Positions 35,701 through 44,700 of a DNA stretch of 64,000 nucleotides are shown one piece after another. The translations under genes were made by a program, and so were the position numbers. Numbering within the stretch: the first letter of the stretch is position 1; each line of letters begins with the position of its first letter. The DNA is from Owenia fusiformis (Eukaryota; Annelida; Polychaeta; Sabellida; Oweniidae). Location: the NCBI GenBank assembly GCA_903813345.2, contig CAIIXF020000002.1, positions 35,580,926-35,644,925 on the forward strand, given 5' to 3'. Below the pieces are notes generated by a model. The model was not told the DNA's origin and searched no databases. It saw nothing but the letters and a program-made list of their open reading frames with translations.

Positions 35701-38700
35701 GATCTAGCTGCAGATATCCTTCCAGGTGGTGTACGTAACAGCAACGTCTCAATAGATATTTATGTTGATCTAGCTACATATATTTTTCCAGGTGATGTAC
35801 GTAACAGCAACGTCCCCGTACATCTTCATGTTGATCTAGCGACACAAATCTTTTAAGGTGATGTACGTTACAGCAACGTCCCCCGTACATCTTCAAGTTG
35901 ATCTACCTACACAAACCTTTCCAGGTGGTGTACGTTACAGCAACGTCCCCGTACATCTTCATGTTGATCTAGCTACACAAATCTTTCGAGGTGATGTACG
36001 TTACAGCAACGTCCCCGGACATCTTCAAGTTGATCTACCTACACAAACCTTTCCAGGTGATGTACGTTACAGCAACGTCCCCGTACATCTTCATGTTGAT
36101 CTAGCGACACATATCTTTTAAGGTGATGTACGAAACTGCAACGTCCCCGTACATCTTCAAGTTGATCTAGCGACACATATCTTTTAAGGTGATGTACGAA
36201 ACTGCAACGTCCCCGTACATCTTCATGTAATCATGCTACTCATATCTTTTAAGGTGATGTACGTTACAGCAACGTCCCCGTACATCTTCATGTTGATCTA
36301 GCTACAAATATATTTTCAGGTGAAGTACGTTACAGCAACGTCCCCGTACATCTTCATGTAATCGTGCTACTCATATCTTTTAAGGTGATGAACGTTACAG
36401 CAACGTCCCCGTACATCTTCAAGTTGATCTAGCTGCAGATATCCTTCCAGGTGGTGTACGTAACAGCAACGTCTCAATAGATATTTATGTTGATCTAGCT
36501 ACATATATTTTTCCAGGTGATGTACGTAACAGCAACGTCCCCGTACATCTTCATGTTGATCTAGCGACACAAATCTTTCCAGGTGATGTACGTTACAGCA
36601 ACGTCCCCGTACATCTTCAAGTTGATCTACCTACACAAACCTTTCCAGGTGATGTACGTTACAGCAACGTCCCCGTACATCTTCATGTTGATCTAGCTAC
36701 ACAAATCTTTCGAGGTGATGTACGTAACAGCAACGTCCCCGTACATCTTCAAGTTGATCTACCTACACAAACCTTTCCAGGTGATGTACGTTACAGCAAC
36801 GTCCCCGTACATCTTCATGTTGATCTAGCGACACATATCTTTCCAGGTGATGTACGTTACAGCAACGTCCCCTTACATCTTCATGTTGATCTACCTACAC
36901 AAACCTTTCCAGGTGATGTACGTTACAGCAACGTCCCCGTACATCTTCAAGTTGATCTACCTACACAAACCTTTCCAGGTGATGTACGTTACAGCAACGT
37001 CCCCCGTACATCTTCAAGTTGATCTACCTACACAAACCTTTCCAGGTGATGTACGTTACAGCAACGTCCCCGTACATCTTCATGTTGATCTAGCTACACA
37101 AATCTTTCGAGGTGATGTACGTAACAGCAACGTCCCCGTACATCTTCAAGTTGATCTACCTACACAAACCTTTCCAGGTGATGTACGTTACAGCAACGCC
37201 CCCGTACATCTTCATGTTGATCTAGCGACACATATCTTTCCAGGTGATGTACGTTACAGCAACGTCCCCTTACATCTTCAAGTTGATCTAGCACATATCT
37301 TTCCAGGTGATGTACGTTACAGCAACGCCCCGTACATCTTCATGTTGATCTAGCTACAAATATATTTTCAGGTGAAGTACGGAAATGCAACGTCCCCGTA
37401 GATCTTAATACTGATCTAGCTACACATATCTTTTCAGGTGATGTACGAAACTGCAACGTCCCCGTACATCTTCATGTAATCGTGCTACTCATATCTTTTA
37501 AGGTGATGTACGTTACAGCATGCAACGTCCCCGTACATCTTCATGTAATCATGCTACTCATATCTTTTAAGGTGATGTACGTTACAGCAACGTCCCCGTA
37601 CATCTTCATGTAATCATGCTACTCATATCTTTTAAGGTGATGTACGAAACTGCAACGTCCCCGTACATCTTCATGTAATCGTGCGTCTCATATCTTTCCA
37701 GGTGATGTACGTTACAGCAACGTCCCCGTATATCTTCATGTTGATCCTGTTGATTCGTGGAGTTACTCTACCTGGCTCTATTGATGGATTACGATACTAC
37801 ATGGTTCCACGGGCAGAGGATTGGGCTAAACTCGGAACTATCAAGGTGCTAATGTACTTAATGCGAACAACGCGTTAGAGGCGTTTTTGTTTTCTTTCTT
37901 CAGTTAAGGATATCAACATATGCAGCAAGAAAAAATCGTATGCACATTTTAATCCTAAATATCTGAAAAAGGCGGATTCAAGAAATGAAAAAAGATATGT
38001 CTACAACAATTAATAAGTTTAATATCATACTATTAGTTTAACGATCACCACTCCATTTATTTGCAATCATATCATATATCCATTCTAACTAACAGCCCTC
38101 CATTCATTTGTAATCATATCATATATTCAGTCGAACTTACAGCCCTCTATTAATTTGAAATAATATAATTTATTCACTCTTACTAACACCCCTCAATTCA
38201 TTTGCAACTATATCATATATTTAGTCTAGCTTACAGGCCTCTATTTATTTGCAATCATATCATATATTCAGTCTAACCCAAAGCCCCCCATTCATTTGCA
38301 ATCATATTATATATTCAGTCTAACTAATAGCCCTCCATTCATTTGCAGTTATACCATATAGTCAGTCTAACTACCAGCCCTACAATTATTTGCAACTACA
38401 GGGTGTCTCGAAAGTATGGGGCCCCCCCTAGGCAGACATATACCAGTGTCGTCATAGTGTGTGTCATATATCATTTGAAAGCTTATCCAAAGTTACATTG
38501 ATTCACCAAGTATCATGGTTCAACTCTCAAATGTGAAAAAATGACAGGCATTTCAAAATTTAGTGTTTGGTCAAAATTAAGTTCAATTCTACACCAAATC
38601 ACTAGTCAATGTGTCCTTCCGGGCCATCTTAACAACAGCACTTCTTTTCTGGTTGGATGGATATTGAGTTGGAAAAAGAGAACGGTAAGCGTAGAAACTC

Positions 38701-41700
38701 TAAGGAAACTCTTCTAAAGTGCCTTAACAGGTTTTAAGAGGGTTATAAAATTCCACACCCCTATTTGAAGGGCTTTTAAGGTCATATCTGAAAATAATTG
38801 CTGCTCTTAACATGGCCAAGGGGGACTCATTGACTAGTAATGTGGTGTAAAATTGAACTTTATTTTGACAAAACACTAACTTTTAAAATGACTGTAACTT
38901 TTTCCCATTTGGGAGTTAAACCATGATACTTGGCAAATCAACGTAACTTTGGATAAGCTTTAAAATGATATATGACACATACTATGAGGACACTGGGATA
39001 TGTCTGCCTAGGGGGGGGGCCCCCATACTTTCGGGACACCCTGTATATCATATATTCAGTCTAACTAACATCCCTCCATTAATTTGCAATCATATCGTAT
39101 ATTCAGTCTAACTAACAGCCCTCCATTCATTTGCAATTATATCGTATATTCAGTCTAACTAGCAGCCCCATTCATTTGCAATTATATCATATAGTCGGTC
39201 TCACTATAAACCCTCTATTCATTTGCAATCATATCATTAAGTCGAACTAAGAGCCCTCCATTCATTTGCAATTGTATCATATATGTAGTCTAACCTACAG
39301 CCCTCCAGTCATTTGCAATTATATTGTATATTCAGTCTAACTAACAGCCCTCCATTCATTTGCAATTATATCATATAGTCGGTCTCACTATAAACCCTCT
39401 ATTCATTTGCAATCATATCATTAAGTCGAACTAAGAGCCCTCCATTCATTTGCAATTGTATCATATATGTAGTCTAACCTACAGCCCTCCATTAATTTGC
39501 AATCATATCGTATATTCAGTCTAACTAACAGCCCTCCATTCATTTGCAATTATATCGTATATTCAGTCTAACTAGCAGCCCCATTCATTTGCAATTATAT
39601 CATATAGTCGGTCTCACTATAAACCCTCCATTCATTTGCAATTGTATCATATATGTAGTCTAACCTACAGCCCTCCATTAATTTGCAATCATATCGTATA
39701 TTCAGTCTAACTAACAGCCCTCCATTCATTTGCAATTATATCAAATGGTCAGTCTAACTAGCAGCCCTCCATTCATTTGCAATTGTATCATATATGTAGT
39801 CTAACCTACAGCCCTCCATTCATTTGCAACTATATCATATTTTCAGTCTAACTTACATCCCTCTAATTATTTTTAATCATATCATATATTCAGTCTAACT
39901 TACAGCCCTCCATTTATTTGCAATCATATCATATATTCAATCTAACTAACAGCCCTCCATTTATTTGCAATTATATCATATTTTCAGTCTAACTAACAGC
40001 CCTCCATTCATTTGCAATTCTATCATATATTCAGTCTAACTTACAGCCCTCCATTTATTTGCAATCATATCATATATTCAATCTAACTAACAGCCCTCTA
40101 TTCATTTGCAATCATATTATATATTCAGTCTAACTAACAGCCCTCCATCTATTTGCAATTATATCATATATTCAGTCTAACTTACAACCCTCCATTCATT
40201 TGCAATTATATCATATATTCAGTCTAACTAACAGCCCTCTATTTATTTGCAATTATATCATATATTCAGTCTAACTTACAACCCTCCATTCATTTGCAAT
40301 TATATCATATTTTCAGTCTAACTAACAGCCCTCCATTTATTTGCAATTATATCATATATTCAGTCTAACTTACACCCCTCCATTCATTTGCAATTATATT
40401 ATATATTCAGTCTAACTTACAGCCCTCCATTTATTTGCAATCATATGATATATTTAGTCTAACTTACAGCCCTCCATTTATTTGCAATTATATCATATAT
40501 TCAGTCTAACTAACAGCCCTCCATTCATTAGCAATTATATCATATATTCAGTCTAACTTACAGCCCTCCATTTATTTGCAATTATATCATATATTCAGTC
40601 TAACTAACAGCCCTCCATTCATTTGCAATTATATCATATATTGAGTCTAACTTACAGCCCTCCATTCATTTGCAATTATATCATATATTCAGTCTAACTT
40701 ACAACCCTCCATTCGTTAGCAATTATATCAAATATTCAGACTAATTAACAGCCCTCTATTCATTTGCAATCATATTATATATTCAGTCTTACTAACAGCC
40801 CTCCATTCATTTGCATTTATATTGTATATTCAGTCTAACAGCCCTCCATTCGATTGCAATTATATTGTATATTCAGTGGAACTAACAGCCCTCCATTCAT
40901 TTGCATTTATATTGTATATTCAGTCTAACAGCCCTCCATTCTTTTACAATCATATCGTATATTCAGTATAACTAACAGTACTTCATTCATTTGCAGTTAT
41001 ATCGTATATTGAGTCCAACTAACAGCCCTCAATTCATTTGCAGTTATATAGTATATTGAGTCTAACTAACAGCCTTCAATTCATTTGTAATTATATTGGA
41101 TATTCAGTCTAACTAACACCCCTCTACGTATTTGCAATCATATCATATATCCAGTCTAACTAACAGCAGTTCATTCATTTGCAATTATATCGTATATTCA
41201 GTCTAACTAACAGCCCTCCATTCATTTGCAGTTATATAGTATATTGAGTCTAACTAACAGCCTTCAATTCATTTGTAATTATATCATATATTTAGACTAA
41301 CTAACAGCTCTCTATTCATATTATACATTCAGTCTAACTAACAGCCCTCCGTTATTTGTAATTATATCAGTTTAACTAACAACACACCATTCATTTGCAA
41401 TTATATCAAATATTCAGTCTAACTAACAGCCCTCCATTCATTTGCAATTGTATTATATATTTAGTCTAACTAACAGCCCTCCATTCATTTGCAGTTGTAT
41501 CATATATTCCGTTTTACTAACAGCCCTCCATTTATTTGCAATTATATCATATATTCAATCTAACCTACAGCCCTCCATTCATTTGCAATTATATTATATG
41601 TTCAGTCTAACAAACACCCCTCTAATTATTTTTAATCATATCATATATTCAGTCTAACCAACAGCCCTTCATTCATTTGCAATTGAATTATATATTCAGT

Positions 41701-44700
41701 CTAACTAACAGCCCTCTGTACATTTGCAATTATAGTACTATCATTATAACGATTAACAATCATTTTCTTCTGAATTTACAGATCTGGGTAGACGCAGGAA
41801 GTCAGATTTTCTTTTCCATGTCCATTGCTCTTGGAACATTGACTGCACTTGGAAGTTATAACAGATTCAGACACAATTCCTTCAGGTATGTCAGCTAAAT
41901 AATATTGTGTTACTGAATGGATTGTAAAGGGATATTTAAGAAAACTGTACGTTCAATCCAAAATTATCAGCTCAAGGGAAATTTCATACTGAAGTCGTTA
42001 CATCGCCATCTTATTTTCCTCGCAGGGATACACTTATATTTGCATTTGCAAACACGGGTACAAGTATCTTCGCTGGGATTGTGATATTCAGCGTACTCGG
42101 GTTTATGGCTTATGAACAGGGTGTGGACATCCAGGATGTAGCAGAAGGAGGTATGTGAACGTAAATTCCTAACCTTAAATTTGCAGACGGAAGCTCTATT
42201 TATGCCCGATTATGTTTGGTGATTTGGAAATCTCAACATTATTTAATGCAGAACATGACAAATGTCAACACCATTTAATATTTATGTCACTTATTTTGAA
42301 TGAGGCAAACTATTTTTTTAGAAACACCCGGGCCGCTCGCTGTTATGACTTTGCCCAGGTGTTGATTTACTTCTCTTTACACCATTGATTCGTTTTTAAT
42401 CGACTGTTTAATTTCAGGTCCGGGTCTTGCGTTTATTGCATACCCTAAAGCCTTAAACCAGATGCCAGTAGCGCCGCTATGGTCGGCCTTCTTTTTCATA
42501 ATGGTTATCCTATTGGGTCTGGATAGTCAGGTGACTTAATTTGCAGATATTATGTCAGAACTATTTTTGGCAATCTAGTTGGAAGTTGCAAGTAAATCCA
42601 CAGAGGGTAACGCTTCGAAACCACAAAGAATAATCGATCATAGCAAATTAAATCGTGAATTATTCATCATATCTTATATGTGTAGTATATTGTTACTTCT
42701 TAATTCGTTTCAGTTCGTAGGAGTCGAGGGTTTCATCGCTGGTTTGAGCGATCTCTTTCCGAAGCTCCTTAGAGCTGGTAAAAGACGATGGGCATTTGTT
42801 GCCTTCGTTTGTGCTATTATGTATCTGGTGGGACTCAGCATGGTAACAAGGGTAAGTGACGATGGTACAGCACAAGGGTCTGAAAATAAATCACAACAAA
42901 TCGTGTCGGTTTCAGCTCATCATTGACAATTAGTTTAAGACGTCCTTGCTAGTTAAAATTTATGTTCATCATTCATTCATCACGTTTACGTTATTCACCT
43001 CCACTCTTTATCTTCCACATATCACGTAACAAGTTTGAACAAATAAACCCAGTTTACGTAAACTACAATTACAACAAGCAACGTACATAATTGTAGTTCT
43101 TTCATTTCCAGGGAGGAATGTTTGTTCTACAGCTGTTCGACTATTATCCGTGTAGCAGGCTGTTATACTTAGTTGCCATGATAGAATGCATCGTTGTTGC
43201 CTGGATATACGGTCAGTTCGAAAATCAACTTGTAATATTTAGTTACATTCCCTTCACAGGTGTGGAAACCGGAGCACTTTCCTTCCGAGCACGCCTTAAA
43301 GTACAGTAAGATAATGATCTGTTTGATAGATAATCATTTGGCATATTGAAGTATCTTTCCAATATGCTTTATTTCATGAAGATCGAGCCACTATTGACTA
43401 TGTTATGATTTTTAAGGCAAAAAACAGTCAATCGCCAAATATTTGTGAAACGCATTCTCTTCACGGATTTGAGAGAAAAACGGGGTTTTCAAAAACTGCT
43501 TCATGAATACCTTTTTTGCATATTCCTGAATGTTCATGCAGACAGTGGTAACAGAATTATGATGATAGCTTCTTCCAAATTTTAGATATATTTTTTTATT
43601 CTCCCTTAACCCCACCTTTTCAGTTTCACTTATTTGATGCGGTTGCTAGGCAAAATCATGAACCGAATTTATTTTGGAATAATACAAAGTCAAGCATTTT
43701 TTCTATTTTTTTTACTAAATCACTGATTGGCATTTGTTGAACATCTTAAAATATGAATGCTAAAGACCAAAAAGTTGAGCTTGAAATTGTTGATTATTCA
43801 ATTTTGCATAATATTGGTTTCAATGGGACTTTGCGATACCTGCTATCTTTGAAATAGCATACGTTTAGTTAGAGGAGAGCCATTTACCTTGATTTTAGTT
43901 TCATTTGAAAGATTATTCGTTCAGGAAGTCTAGCTTTTTTGGCACCAAAAAATTATTTTGAAAGAAAATTGACATTCGTTGACATTAATGAATCAGTTAT
44001 ATTTCATTGTAGGAGTAAGGCGATCATCACGTTTAACATTTATTAACCAGTTGTATTCTATTGTAAGAGTTAGGCGATCATCACGTTTAACATTTATTAA
44101 CCAGTTGTATTCTATTGTAGGAGTTAGGCGATTCTACGACCACATTCAGGTGATGTACGGTAGACTAGGTGGGCATTGTTGTGTCCAAGGTGGACGATAT
44201 TATTACATGGCAATGTGGGCGTTCTTCTGTCCCCTTTTCTGTCTGGTGAGTTCTTAGGGTTATTTAAAAATATAGTAATGTATATGTATATGTATATGAT
44301 GTGGCATATTCGCTATAATTTTTTAAGTTATATCTTACTCAGTTGAAATCCCTGAATGAATTCACTTTTCTTTAGTATTAATAAATCATAAATAATTTTG
44401 GATTGTACATTTATTTGGCGTTATACATGGTCCTAAACGACACAAGTACAATTTTATCTGAAACCTTTTTAACTTCAGGCAAGAAAGGACCAAAAAGTAT
44501 TTTCACCAAATCTATGCATATTTGTATACTCGTATTTTCATTAAATAATTGACACGCATCTTTAAACAGATTATGTTCATCCTTTCACTGATTGGTTACT
44601 CTGAGCTGAGTTACACGAGGCCCAGCACAGGTGTATACAACTATCCAACATGGGCGGTTTGGACTGGATGGGGACTGGCTTTCTTCACAGTTTCTTTTAT

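Noticed and set aside
36847-37353. A 168-codon open frame (and others at 35858-36121) reading [20 protein letters not shown] repeats
   Set aside because: It is a by-product of the 66-bp unit length (22 codons) in a frame different from that of the real exon 6; there is no independent coding evidence.
42579-42713. Extension of SLC6 exon 10 upstream to an ATG at 42579
   Set aside because: The frame is open by chance through intron 9; the TTTCAG acceptor at 42713 and family alignment fix the exon start at FVGVEG.
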